Shown one piece after another: positions 22,005 through 29,429 of a stretch of DNA of 36,090 nt. The position numbers and the translations under genes are program-made. The notes below the pieces were generated by a model, which saw only the letters and a list, made by a program, of their open reading frames with translations, did not search any database and was not told the DNA's origin. The first letter of the stretch is position 1. Each line of letters opens with the position of its first letter. This DNA is from Limimaricola litoreus (GTDB lineage Bacteria > Pseudomonadota > Alphaproteobacteria > Rhodobacterales > Rhodobacteraceae). Location: NCBI RefSeq assembly GCF_024159025.1, contig NZ_JAMYXC010000155.1, forward strand, positions 1 through 36,090, given 5' to 3'.

Positions 22005-22682
22005 ATGGGTGAGCGGCGTGTCGCAGTTCTGATTGACGGCGATAATGTTGTTTCGAGGCATTCCAGAACGGTTCTTTCCGAAGCAGAAAAGCTTGGTCGG
22101 GTCGACGTTGCGCGCGTTTATGTCGATGAAAATCATCTCTCAGCCTGGTTGCGCACTCCCGGTTTCAGGTTGATGCACGCGGGTTTAGGAAAAAATGCTA
22201 CCGATCTCCTGTTGTGCATCGATGCCATGGAGTTGGCTTTTGCCATCGGGATTGAGGCTTTCGCGATTGCCACTTCCGACCGTGACTACACGCATCTGGC
22301 CCAACGCCTGCGCGAGCGTGGTTTCCATGTGCTCGGGCTTGGAGAAAGCAAGACGCCGGACGAGTTCCGCCAAGCCTGCACAGCGTTCCTTTTGCTGAAT
22401 GGTGACGAACGCGATCCAGCGTCGACCGAGACGATAAGCAGCGTTCCCGAGTTCGACAGGAAGATCCGGAGCATGATCGCCCAACACAGCAAGAACGGGC
22501 AGGGCATGCTGGTCTCGCAACTTGCGCCGAAGATGCATACGGCACATGGCACACGGATCAGTGCTTTGCCGGAGGGCAGCTGGCGCGCCTATCTGTCTGC
22601 TCGGCCGGACCTCTATGATCTCGATCCCCGGGGGCCTGAGGCCATGGTCCGCTTCCGTCCCACAGGGTTCGCTGCATCCTGA
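22005..22682 (+). CDS. NYN-domain nuclease with C-terminal LOTUS/OST-HTH-like domain (225 aa)
   Basis: The PIN-like NYN (LabA/DUF88) fold is shown by acidic residues at expected positions: VLIDGDNV (D11, D13), KNATDLLLCIDA (D67), ATSDRDYTHLAQRLR (D92, D94) and the GF.VLGLGESKTP strand. Residues ~150-222 (FDRKIRSMIAQHSKNGQGML, VSQLAPKM, WRAYLSARPDLYDL) look like an OST-HTH/LOTUS RNA-binding domain, a pairing seen in many bacterial NYN proteins. It is predicted to cut RNA. GGAG lies six bases before the ATG. It stands alone at the left edge of the defence-type region. Confidence 0.85.
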   Translation: MGERRVAVLIDGDNVVSRHSRTVLSEAEKLGRVDVARVYVDENHLSAWLRTPGFRLMHAGLGKNATDLLLCIDAMELAFAIGIEAFAIATSDRDYTHLAQRLRERGFHVLGLGESKTPDEFRQACTAFLLLNGDERDPASTETISSVPEFDRKIRSMIAQHSKNGQGMLVSQLAPKMHTAHGTRISALPEGSWRAYLSARPDLYDLDPRGPEAMVRFRPTGFAAS

Positions 22683-22739
22683 GCAGGCTGCCTCTGGGCC
22701 TGCCGGTATGGGCTGCCAATGGAAGATTCTGGGGTATCC

Positions 22740-23099
22740 TTAGACCCTGAAGTAGGTCCGCGACCCGATCTCCTCGCCGTTCTTGTAGAAGCGCCCGGAG
22801 GTCCAGTCCTCTGGGTGGTCCATCACGGCCTCCCAGACGAACAGCCCGAAGCATTGCGCCGCCTGTGCGAAGCTCCGGCGGGCAGCCTTCTCGTAGATCG
22901 GCTGGAAGACCGTCCCGGTCCAGTCGCTGCCCGGCATCCAGCCCGCCGTCGCAATCTCCCGCCCCTCGATCATGCCGGCCAGCGTGGTGCGGATGGCCAC
23001 AATTTCCGCTGGGCCCAGCCGCGAGAGGTAGCGTTTGAAGTCGGCCTCATAGGGCATCTTGGTGATCGTCTTGCCGCTGTCGAGGTCCTTGAGAGTCAT
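22740..23099 (-). CDS. Hypothetical partner of the Mrr-like endonuclease (119 aa)
   Basis: MTLKDLDSGKTITKMPYEAD; conserved-looking aromatic C-terminus (FGLFVWEAVMDHPEDWTSGR). AAGGA precedes the ATG. It lies 57 bases after the endonuclease stop, with a 12-bp stem-loop between, and so is probably in the same operon but at reduced level. The family is not recognised. Confidence 0.65.
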   Translation of the reverse strand: MTLKDLDSGKTITKMPYEADFKRYLSRLGPAEIVAIRTTLAGMIEGREIATAGWMPGSDWTGTVFQPIYEKAARRSFAQAAQCFGLFVWEAVMDHPEDWTSGRFYKNGEEIGSRTYFRV

Positions 23100-23121
23100 G
23101 GTCGAGTCCTTGCATGAACGC

Positions 23122-23150
23122 AGGCGTCCCGGGCCAAACCCGGGACGCCT
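23122..23150 (-). terminator. 12-bp perfect stem-loop between endonuclease and partner gene
   Basis: AGGCGTCCCGGG (23122-23133) and CCCGGGACGCCT (23139-23150) around five bases. No T-tract follows on the minus strand, so it may be a processing or attenuating hairpin within the operon. Confidence 0.55.
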
Positions 23151-23156
23151 TGGGGT

Positions 23157-24200
23157 TCAGATTGCGTTGGCACGCAGCACGCCGCGCATGATGAGTTCGA
23201 GCAGGTCGTCGCCCTGAATGACAGAGACCGGCACGCCGGTGTCCCGCTCAAGCGCGATCATCGCCTCCTCGAGTGCAGCGGATGGCTCGGCCTCGGTCAG
23301 AGCAATGACGGCGCCCACGACATGGGTCGTGATGCGACCGTCCTCGTCCCGCTGATTGCGCGTTTCGATAGCCTGGCGCAGCTGCTCGACCGGAGCCCGA
23401 CCGGCTTCGCCTTTCCAGTCCTTGACTTGGATCACGATTGTCCAGGTCGGACCGCCCAGCGGGTTCGGCATCGCGATCTCGATGTCGGCGCCCCGCTCGG
23501 CGGGGCCACCGGTCTTGAACACCTCGGCGTCCGGAAAATGGGTCTTGAGCGCCTCCGCAATTACAGCTTCCCATTCGGCTTTGCCGAAGGCCTTGGTCAG
23601 GCCATCCCGAAACCGCGCGCCGAATGCGTCGAGAGCCACCTGCCGGGCGGTTTCCACTACACCCTCCATGCGCTCGGTTTCGGTGCTTTCCTGGATCAGT
23701 TCGGGGTCGTCGAGATGGGCCAGAACGTGCTCGAACTCCTCGTCGCGCCCGCGGATCTGCCAGGTTCGGCTGCGACTGGTCAGTGAGTGCCGCAGACCGC
23801 TGCCCACGTGCCGGCTGCTGTTGGCCACGCCATGGGGGGTAAGAAGCTCCACCTCCCGGATGTGGCCGAAGTCCCGATACGTCTCCGACACCTGCATGCG
23901 CTCGTAACGATACGGGCCCGTGATACGAGCCAGTGAAAACATCCGGCGGTGCGGCATGTTCGGGATCAGGACGATGTCGCCCTCCTGCCAGCCGTCGCCG
24001 CCGCCCCTCATGCGATGATGACGGTTGGCAGCCATCTGATCGGCCGACAGCTCGCTTTTTGGTGTCTTTGCAATGATCTCCAAATCCTGGTCGGCTTCAT
24101 GGCCCCAGCCCTGACGCAGGCGGCCGGCTTTCAGTTCGCTCCAGAACAGGTCGGGATGATCGCTGGCGGTGCGGGACGCCCAATAGCGGCATTGGCTCAC
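23157..24200 (-). CDS. Mrr-like PD-(D/E)XK restriction endonuclease (347 aa)
   Basis: The C-terminal ~140 residues form a restriction-endonuclease fold: GGPAERGADIEIAMPNP (D239) and WTIVIQVKDWKG (Q258, K260), the D...QxK signature of the Mrr_cat family, followed by PVEQLRQAIETR. The N-terminal ~120 residues (RYWASRTASDHPDLFWSELK, GDIVLIPNMPHRRMFSLARI) look like a recognition domain of the kind that reads modified bases, but this is inference. The GTG at 24200 with GAGGAG eight bases upstream starts just before conserved sequence. An ATG at 24332 with GGAG is an alternative and adds a low-complexity 44-residue leader. It likely restricts incoming DNA. Confidence 0.8.
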   Translation of the reverse strand: MSQCRYWASRTASDHPDLFWSELKAGRLRQGWGHEADQDLEIIAKTPKSELSADQMAANRHHRMRGGGDGWQEGDIVLIPNMPHRRMFSLARITGPYRYERMQVSETYRDFGHIREVELLTPHGVANSSRHVGSGLRHSLTSRSRTWQIRGRDEEFEHVLAHLDDPELIQESTETERMEGVVETARQVALDAFGARFRDGLTKAFGKAEWEAVIAEALKTHFPDAEVFKTGGPAERGADIEIAMPNPLGGPTWTIVIQVKDWKGEAGRAPVEQLRQAIETRNQRDEDGRITTHVVGAVIALTEAEPSAALEEAMIALERDTGVPVSVIQGDDLLELIMRGVLRANAI

Positions 24201-24571
24201 GTGCTCGTCTCCTCGATGTGCCAATGGAGCTTCGAGGTTTTCTCCTGAGGTTGTCAAACCAGAAGGACAAGATCCCTCAGGGAGAGTCGGGTGGCTGGGG
24301 GAGGTTGCATCGTTCAAGACAGGTTTGGGCATGTGGTTCTCCAATGGTGTTGCACCCCCAACACCTTTTCAGCAGCTGCTTTACGCTCATTCTCTCAGGA
24401 TTTTTTTTGCCCGTTCTTTCGGCGCTCACATGCTGATAGCGATCCGGGCCGTCTCAGGGTTCTCTATTATCTGACGGCGGTGCGCTTCGGTCGTTCATCC
24501 AGGAGATTTGAAGCAGTCCCTTATAAGAATGATCCGCTGACACATGCACTTTGGGGTTGTAGTAATGAGGC
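24201..24571. other. Divergent promoter region between Mrr-like and Ymh-family genes
   Basis: AT-rich in part (a run of eight T at 24403-24410). It holds the possible N-terminal extension of the Mrr-like protein up to 24332. No other gene or repeat was found. Confidence 0.5.
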
Positions 24572-25348
24572 ATGAAGGAACTCCATGCCGCCATCTCTGA
24601 CCCCGCCGCGGTCCTCGCCATCGAACCCGAGGAGCTGGCGGCCAAGCTGCTCTTCCTGATGCGCGAGCGGTTCGAGAGAGAGCGGAATCAACTCCGGCCC
24701 ACGGACTTCATCACCGAGGTGATGACGGAACCAACGCCGGAAGAAGGAGGAGAGGGGTATCCACGGGACGACCGTGTCCAAATCGCCTATGCACTTACTG
24801 AAGCCCTCTCTTGGCTCGAGGCCCAAGCTCTCTTGATCCCGTTCCCCGGAGAGTATCGCGCAGAAGGCCGGATGCTTAGCCGCCGGGCGCAGCGGATCGA
24901 GACGAAGGAGGACTTCAGGCAGTTCGAGATGGCCCGGCGCCTGAACCGGGACCTGCTGCATCCGATGATTGCCGAGGAGGCCTGGCTCTCCTTCGTCCGC
25001 GGGCGGTTCGCGGCCGCCGTCTTCGAGGCCATGCGGGCTGTCGAAATTGCCGTGCGCGAGGCGGCGGGGTTTCCGGAGGGCGATCACGGCGTGCCGATGA
25101 TCCGTAGGGCCTTCCACAAGGACAATGGACCGCTGCGGGACCCGGTGCAGGAGGAGGCCGAGCGCGAGGCCCTCATGCATCTCTTCGCCGGAGCAGTCGG
25201 CTCCTACAAGAACCCGCATTCGCACCGCAACGTGCCCATGGAGGATGCCGGCGAGGCGATCGAGATCGTCACCCTCGCCAGCCACCTGCTGCGCATCGTT
25301 GACGCCCGACGGTCGGCCCAGCAGGAAAGACAGGCAGATGAAGGGTGA
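24572..25348 (+). CDS. Ymh-family (TIGR02391-like) protein (258 aa)
   Basis: The C-terminal half shows the family signature: FAAAVFEAMRAVEIAVREAA (~147-166), GVPMIRRAFHKDNGPLRD, LMHLFAGAVGSYKNPHSHRN and ASHLLRIVDAR at the end. Ymh-type proteins occur in defence regions, and the RN.HsHR-like segment recalls HEPN/abortive-infection RNases; a nuclease role is inference. GAGG is just before the ATG. The last bases overlap the next small frame at 25338. Confidence 0.85.
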   Translation: MKELHAAISDPAAVLAIEPEELAAKLLFLMRERFERERNQLRPTDFITEVMTEPTPEEGGEGYPRDDRVQIAYALTEALSWLEAQALLIPFPGEYRAEGRMLSRRAQRIETKEDFRQFEMARRLNRDLLHPMIAEEAWLSFVRGRFAAAVFEAMRAVEIAVREAAGFPEGDHGVPMIRRAFHKDNGPLRDPVQEEAEREALMHLFAGAVGSYKNPHSHRNVPMEDAGEAIEIVTLASHLLRIVDARRSAQQERQADEG

Positions 25349-25511
25349 TCTGGGCCTCGCGCGGGAAATCCTGTTGGCCGTCGAGGCCTACACTGGTGCG
25401 TCTCGGCCAGGCTATGCCGTCCTCTCCAGTATCGGCCGACCCCTTATCGCCTGTGGCATCAAGCTGCCCCATGCAGCAAGCCCTCGGCCGCCTGCCGGCG
25501 AAGCTTTCTAA
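25338..25511 (+). pseudogene. DUF2513-like N-terminal fragment (57 aa)
   Basis: MKGDLGLAREILLAVEAYTG matches the beginning of DUF2513 proteins (M.RD..L.REILLA.E), which are normally ~110 residues. After ~20 residues the similarity fades, and the frame ends at 25511. It overlaps the Ymh gene by 11 bases. Probably a truncated or decayed gene. Confidence 0.5.
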
Positions 25512-25577
25512 CCCATGTGGCGCACTCGAAGGTCTTGGTTTTTAGCCGCGTGCAGACCCCATCGCCCGAGCCGGCGC

Positions 25578-26225
25578 ATGCGGCGGGACCTTCGCACGAT
25601 CGATGCTGCACTGACCGGCGTGGTGGGGGCGCTGCTTCAGGACTCCAGCCGGGTTGCCGGCACGATCGTCGGGGTCGCTGCTTCGAAACTGGTGGCGGCC
25701 GGCGTCATGGCCGGGACTTTCGGGGCGATCGGGCTCTTCGGCGCAGCCAGCACAGGCACCGCGATCGCCACGCTGTCCGGGGCCGCGGCCACCACTGCAA
25801 CGCTATACTGGATCGGCTCGAGCGTCGGGATGGGGGTCGCTGGGGGCAGCCTGATCCTGACGGGGGGAGGTCTCGTTCTCGGCATCCCCGCTGCCATCCT
25901 GGTGCGACGGCGCCTCTTCGGGCGACGCCGCAGGCCGGAGCAGTTGTCTGGACAGGAACAGGCGGCGCTTTACGCCGCGCTTCGTCTGGCCGCCCCGGTG
26001 CGCGTGGCACGGGCCCGTGCCATGGCCCTGTCACCACTCGAGCGGCGGCTCTACGCCAGGGAGGGCCTCGCGCCGCTCCTCGCCGTCGTGGGCGAACTCT
26101 CCAAGGATAGGAAGGAAGCAGCATGCGCCGAACCGCAGGGATCTCTCGCCTACTGGCCGCGGCGACGCCTGCGGCGCTCCGCCGCGCGCCTCGCAAAGAT
26201 CACCAAACGATGGAGCCGGGCGTAG
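25578..26225 (+). CDS. Glycine-rich membrane protein, first gene of a coupled pair (215 aa)
   Basis: MRRDLRTIDAALTGVVGALL at the start, then long glycine/alanine-rich hydrophobic stretches: VAASKLVAAGVMAGTFGAIG, TATLYWIGSSVGMGVAGGSL and LTGGGLVLGIPAAILV (about residues 30-125). This is followed by a strongly basic cytoplasmic region (RRRLFGRRRR). Two to three membrane segments with glycine-zipper spacing suggest a channel or membrane-inserting effector. The start is uncertain; the frame opens at 25515. The last 103 bases overlap the nuclease-like gene. Confidence 0.65.
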   Translation: MRRDLRTIDAALTGVVGALLQDSSRVAGTIVGVAASKLVAAGVMAGTFGAIGLFGAASTGTAIATLSGAAATTATLYWIGSSVGMGVAGGSLILTGGGLVLGIPAAILVRRRLFGRRRRPEQLSGQEQAALYAALRLAAPVRVARARAMALSPLERRLYAREGLAPLLAVVGELSKDRKEAACAEPQGSLAYWPRRRLRRSAARLAKITKRWSRA

Positions 26226-26935
26226 GCCGACGCAGCGCCACGGTGGTGCTTGCGGTCACGCTCCAGCGCCTGCTCGACGATCCGGAGCGTGCCTGGAGCG
26301 TGGAGGAGGCGCTCGTTCTCGACGCGTTGCGCCGCTCCAGCACCGCGCTGGACGAGGCCAGTCCGAAAGAGCTGGCAGACTACATGGCTGGCCTCGAGCC
26401 GGAGCAGCTGCGCGGGGTGATCTCGAACGTGAAGGGCATCTATCATGAGCTGCTTTTCGCAGCCGCCGAGAATGCCGATGGGGATGCCGTATTCGCCCGG
26501 CTGCCCGACGCCACCAACCACCCGGGCTCGGATGTGGAGTTCGTCGTAGACGGCGAGGTCATCGGGGCGGTCCAGCTCAAGGCCGTGGCTGCGCCGGAGC
26601 ATGTCTACGAGCACCTTGCCAACTACCCGGGTATCGAGGTGCTATCGACCGAGGAGGTGGCGGCGATGATCCCCGGTGTGTCGGGGAGCGGGTTCGCCAA
26701 CACGGAGCTCGAGGCAGAAGTCCGTGCGGCCCTTGGCGCCCTGCCGGGCGAGAGCCTGCCGCAGGACCTGCTGGAAGCGGCCGAGGCCTCGCTTTTCGTG
26801 AGCGCCGCCCTGACCGCTCGGGGAGCTTTGCGCGCGGGCCGCGTCGAGCCCCGCGCCTTAAAAGCCGCAATGGGAAATCTGGGGGTCGGTCTGACCACGG
26901 CCCTTGCGCTCGATGTGCTGCTTGGCGGCGTGTAG
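26123..26935 (+). CDS. PD-(D/E)XK-like protein, second gene of a coupled pair (270 aa)
   Basis: A conserved-looking core GIYHELLFAAAENADGDAVF (E109), TNHPGSDVEFVVDGEVIGAV (D137) and QLKAVAAPEHVYEHL (Q151, K153) fits the E...D...QxK layout of the PD-(D/E)XK nuclease superfamily. This is followed by YPGIEVLSTEEVAAMIPGVS. The C-terminus is hydrophobic (GVGLTTALALDVLLGGV). GGAAGG eight bases upstream supports the ATG at 26123, which lies deep inside the membrane-protein gene; a start at 26210 would shorten the overlap but lacks a ribosome site. The pairing with a membrane protein suggests a two-component defence or toxin unit. Confidence 0.65.
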   Translation: MRRTAGISRLLAAATPAALRRAPRKDHQTMEPGVGRRSATVVLAVTLQRLLDDPERAWSVEEALVLDALRRSSTALDEASPKELADYMAGLEPEQLRGVISNVKGIYHELLFAAAENADGDAVFARLPDATNHPGSDVEFVVDGEVIGAVQLKAVAAPEHVYEHLANYPGIEVLSTEEVAAMIPGVSGSGFANTELEAEVRAALGALPGESLPQDLLEAAEASLFVSAALTARGALRAGRVEPRALKAAMGNLGVGLTTALALDVLLGGV

Positions 26936-26939
26936 GCGT

Positions 26940-27485
26940 CTACGCTTCGATGACGATCCGGACCTTCTGCGGATCGACGCCGAGTTCCTCGGCCAGATGC
27001 TGGCGATGCTCCTCGATCACAGCGCCGAAACTCCGGCTCCCGGAAGTTGCGGATGGCGCCTTCCTACCCCCGCGGGCGGCGTCCCACGCCCGCCGCGCCG
27101 CCTGGGCATCCGGGAACCCGACCTCGGGCATCCGCTGCCATTCTCCCGCTTCCACCGAACCGAGCACCTCGTCCGCGTCCATGTAGGCCACAGGGTTGCG
27201 GTAACCCGGCCACCGGAAGCTGCCCTCCACCTCGGCATACTCCTCGAACTGGATCAGCCAGCGGCCGTCCTCGTCCTGCCGCACGTGCCGGACCGTGCCG
27301 CACAGGAACGCCTGCCCGTGCCGATCCTGGTCGCCGCGTTGCCGGGGGTCGTTGGCATTGTGAACCAGAAGCACCCGGCCGGCGGTCGCGACGCGGGTGG
27401 GATCGATCTTCCACCAGCCGGCGCCGCCGACCTCCATGATGTCCTTCCGGGTCTTGCAGGTGAAAATCACGACGATCTCGCTCAT
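26940..27485 (-). CDS. Hypothetical protein in the defence region (181 aa)
   Basis: MSEIVVIFTCKTRKDIMEVG, GWWKIDPTRVATAGRVLLVH, then AFLCGTVRHVRQDEDGRWLI: a beta-rich N-terminal half that recalls PUA/EVE-like nucleotide-binding domains. A charged linker leads to a C-terminal piece, FGAVIEEHRQHLAEELGVDP. The ATG at 27485 has GGAG six bases upstream. It converges on the nuclease-like gene with four bases between stops. Function not known. Confidence 0.65.
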   Translation of the reverse strand: MSEIVVIFTCKTRKDIMEVGGAGWWKIDPTRVATAGRVLLVHNANDPRQRGDQDRHGQAFLCGTVRHVRQDEDGRWLIQFEEYAEVEGSFRWPGYRNPVAYMDADEVLGSVEAGEWQRMPEVGFPDAQAARRAWDAARGGRKAPSATSGSRSFGAVIEEHRQHLAEELGVDPQKVRIVIEA

Positions 27486-27514
27486 GGCATGCTCCATTTT
27501 TAACTACAAGGTAT

Positions 27515-27542
27515 AAGATAACCTCAAGAAACTATCTGTCAA
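27515..27542 (-). promoter_or_regulatory. Predicted promoter of the 181-residue gene
   Basis: On the minus strand a consensus TTGACA (27542-27537), 16 bases, then TATCTT (27520-27515), about 30 bases before the start at 27485. Confidence 0.5.
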
Positions 27543-27723
27543 CTATATAGATTTTATATAAACATCATGAAGCTTCGGGTGCCATTCGGAGCGCTGACAG
27601 GGTCTCTTCGGGACGTGAAGTTTGTTGTCGTTCAGGCGGTTGCGACGGCGACCTGCTTGTCGATCAGCCGAAAAGGGTGCCCTGTAGAAGCAAGTTTCCA
27701 GGTTCAGACTACAAGGAACGTCC

Positions 27724-28401
27724 ATGCCTTTGTCTCAAGTCCAGATCATCCAGTCCCTCGCCGAAGCCTTGGCATGGTTCGAGAAGGAGCTCGGATGGGG
27801 GGTGGCGCCGGCCGAGCTCAACCACCTGACAGGCCGGATCGGAGAGCTTTATGCCGCGATGATCACACGTGGGCAGATGGCGCTTGCCACGAACCAGCAG
27901 GGTTACGATGTGGTCAGCGCCGAGAACGAGCGAATTTCGGTGAAGACCGTGACGACCTCCTCCCAGGTCAGCTTCAACGTTGCGACCTTCGATCTGGTCG
28001 ACCGGGTGATCGTGCTTCGCCTCAACGTGGACGAGGGAGAGGCTTCGATCGAGGAACTGCTCGACTGCTCGGCCGAGGAGGTCCGGCGGACCTTCCGCTG
28101 TTCCGCGGGCAAGTATGTCTTTCCAACAGCTTCGCCCACCCGGCCTCGAAGGGAGGTCGAAGACCTCAGGGTCACCGCTTCGGCACGCCATGGCGCGCAT
28201 GTCGTGCAGCAATACGAGAACGGGACAATCCTGGTGGAAACGTCAGGCACCAGGGAAGCGACAGCAAAACCGGTTCTCCGCGCGATCGCGGGCGAAATCG
28301 GTGTCGATCTGGTAAACGGCAGCGGCAATCCGAAGAACACTCGGCAACTGGGTGCGGACATCATCCGAATTCTGCATGAACAGGCTGACGTCCAAGCGTG
28401 A
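27724..28401 (+). CDS. DUF6998-like PD-(D/E)XK-fold protein (225 aa)
   Basis: The core GRIGELYAAMITRGQMALAT (E41), QGYDVVSAENERISVKTVTT (D62, K74) has the E...D...xK pattern of restriction-endonuclease-fold proteins and resembles DUF6998. It continues with FNVATFDLVDRVIVLRL. The C-terminal ~60 residues (GTILVETSGTREATAKPVLR, RQLGADIIRIL) form a separate small domain. AAGGAACGTCC precedes the ATG. The stop overlaps a GTG start (GTGA), making it the first gene of a three-gene coupled operon. It may be a defence effector. Confidence 0.7.
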   Translation: MPLSQVQIIQSLAEALAWFEKELGWGVAPAELNHLTGRIGELYAAMITRGQMALATNQQGYDVVSAENERISVKTVTTSSQVSFNVATFDLVDRVIVLRLNVDEGEASIEELLDCSAEEVRRTFRCSAGKYVFPTASPTRPRREVEDLRVTASARHGAHVVQQYENGTILVETSGTREATAKPVLRAIAGEIGVDLVNGSGNPKNTRQLGADIIRILHEQADVQA

Positions 28402-28568
28402 CATGGCAGAAAAATCTCGCTTCGGCTTATATCGCGAGGGCTTCTTGCCGCACTCGAGAGAACGCTCGGGCGGCCGGCAGCTTCAACCTGAACGCGCTCG
28501 GTATGGCAGCCGAGTGTCTGGCACTTGAGAGAATTCACACGCACCCCGGCGTCGAGATCGGTCGTTGA
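28398..28568 (+). CDS. Short coupled protein between two larger genes (56 aa)
   Basis: A GTG at 28398 sits in the GTGA overlap with the previous stop. The frame, VTWQKNLASAYIARASCRTR, then GSFNLNALGMAAECLALERI, closes at TGA 28566-28568, whose last base begins the next gene's ATG (TGATG). The perfect chaining of both junctions is the main evidence. It is an amphipathic helical protein of unknown function, short enough and with a start unusual enough to be missed by many gene callers. Confidence 0.6.
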   Translation: MTWQKNLASAYIARASCRTRENARAAGSFNLNALGMAAECLALERIHTHPGVEIGR

Positions 28569-28852
28569 TGGCCTCGTTCTCGAACTTCACCCTCGAGGCG
28601 CTCGCCCAGATGATTTCCGGCGGGCCCGGACCCGGGCTCCGGAACACGGAGCCGGTGATGGCGATCTACCAATCTGGCCTTAAAATTGACCGTTTCCTGG
28701 AAGCTGCCGAGAGCAGACAAGCCGTCCCAGTGAGTCACTTGGCGCAATGTTACAGAGAAGGCGATGGCTTTCGGGTAGATCACAACATGGCTGTGCATCT
28801 CGACATTATAGCCGCCACTATCGAAATGGCGGCTCGAAAGTTAGTCAGATGA
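28568..28852 (+). CDS. Third gene of the coupled operon, hypothetical (94 aa)
   Basis: MASFSNFTLEALAQMISGGP, then GLRNTEPVMAIYQSGLKIDR and an alpha-helical end (HLDIIAATIEMAARKL). The start overlaps the preceding stop by one base. The family is not recognised. It converges on the lower-GC gene at 28926. Confidence 0.6.
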   Translation: MASFSNFTLEALAQMISGGPGPGLRNTEPVMAIYQSGLKIDRFLEAAESRQAVPVSHLAQCYREGDGFRVDHNMAVHLDIIAATIEMAARKLVR

Positions 28853-28925
28853 GGTATAATCCGGGCCTCGAACGAGACATGCTTCGGGGCAAAACCCCCT
28901 TCCTCAATACGTCCTGCAAGGTGAA

Positions 28926-29429
28926 CTATGGAATGAATTCAACTTTGGCCTTCTTTTTAATCTTCTTTGCGAGCTTACTCGCTTGAGACCTAACGTCCGG
29001 ATACTGAACAAGGGCGTGTTCGGGATTTTCTTCACCGGGGTCGTCTACGGGAACATGAAAGCATGGGGCACTGTTTTCCTGATAAGCGCCTACTGTGACA
29101 CTGCATACAGCAGCAGACTCACGACCCCAGCTGATCCAGCGAGTATGAGCAGTCTTCGCATCTATTTGAGAGCCTCGCTCGACAGAGAGATGCGATCTGT
29201 CCTTCGGCATTGGCTCGAAATTCTGGCTGGATGGAACGCCATTATGAAACCACGCCGGCTTGATATGCCGAAGTAGTTTCTCGCTATCATCTTCAAGCTT
29301 AGGCGAATTTTCGGGAACTGGACTATTCACTGGCTCGGTATCTTCATTATCCAAAGGCGCCACCTTCCACAGTCCCCCCAAACCTTCTAATGACTTCAAT
29401 AATAGAGCCCACATCAGAGAGCTCTTCAT
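28926..29429 (-). CDS. Hypothetical protein, second gene of a lower-GC pair (up to 167 aa)
   Basis: The full frame starts at 29429 and overlaps the upstream gene by 83 bases. GTG at 29363 with GGGGGGA or TTG at 29351 would give a more usual overlap, so the true start is unclear. The C-terminal region, CFHVPVDDPGEENPEHALVQ then RSQASKLAKKIKKKAKVEFI, is strongly basic at its end. Codon use is visibly less GC-rich than in the rest of the window. The pairing with the 379-residue gene suggests a functional unit. Not recognised. Confidence 0.65.
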   Translation of the reverse strand: MKSSLMWALLLKSLEGLGGLWKVAPLDNEDTEPVNSPVPENSPKLEDDSEKLLRHIKPAWFHNGVPSSQNFEPMPKDRSHLSVERGSQIDAKTAHTRWISWGRESAAVCSVTVGAYQENSAPCFHVPVDDPGEENPEHALVQYPDVRSQASKLAKKIKKKAKVEFIP

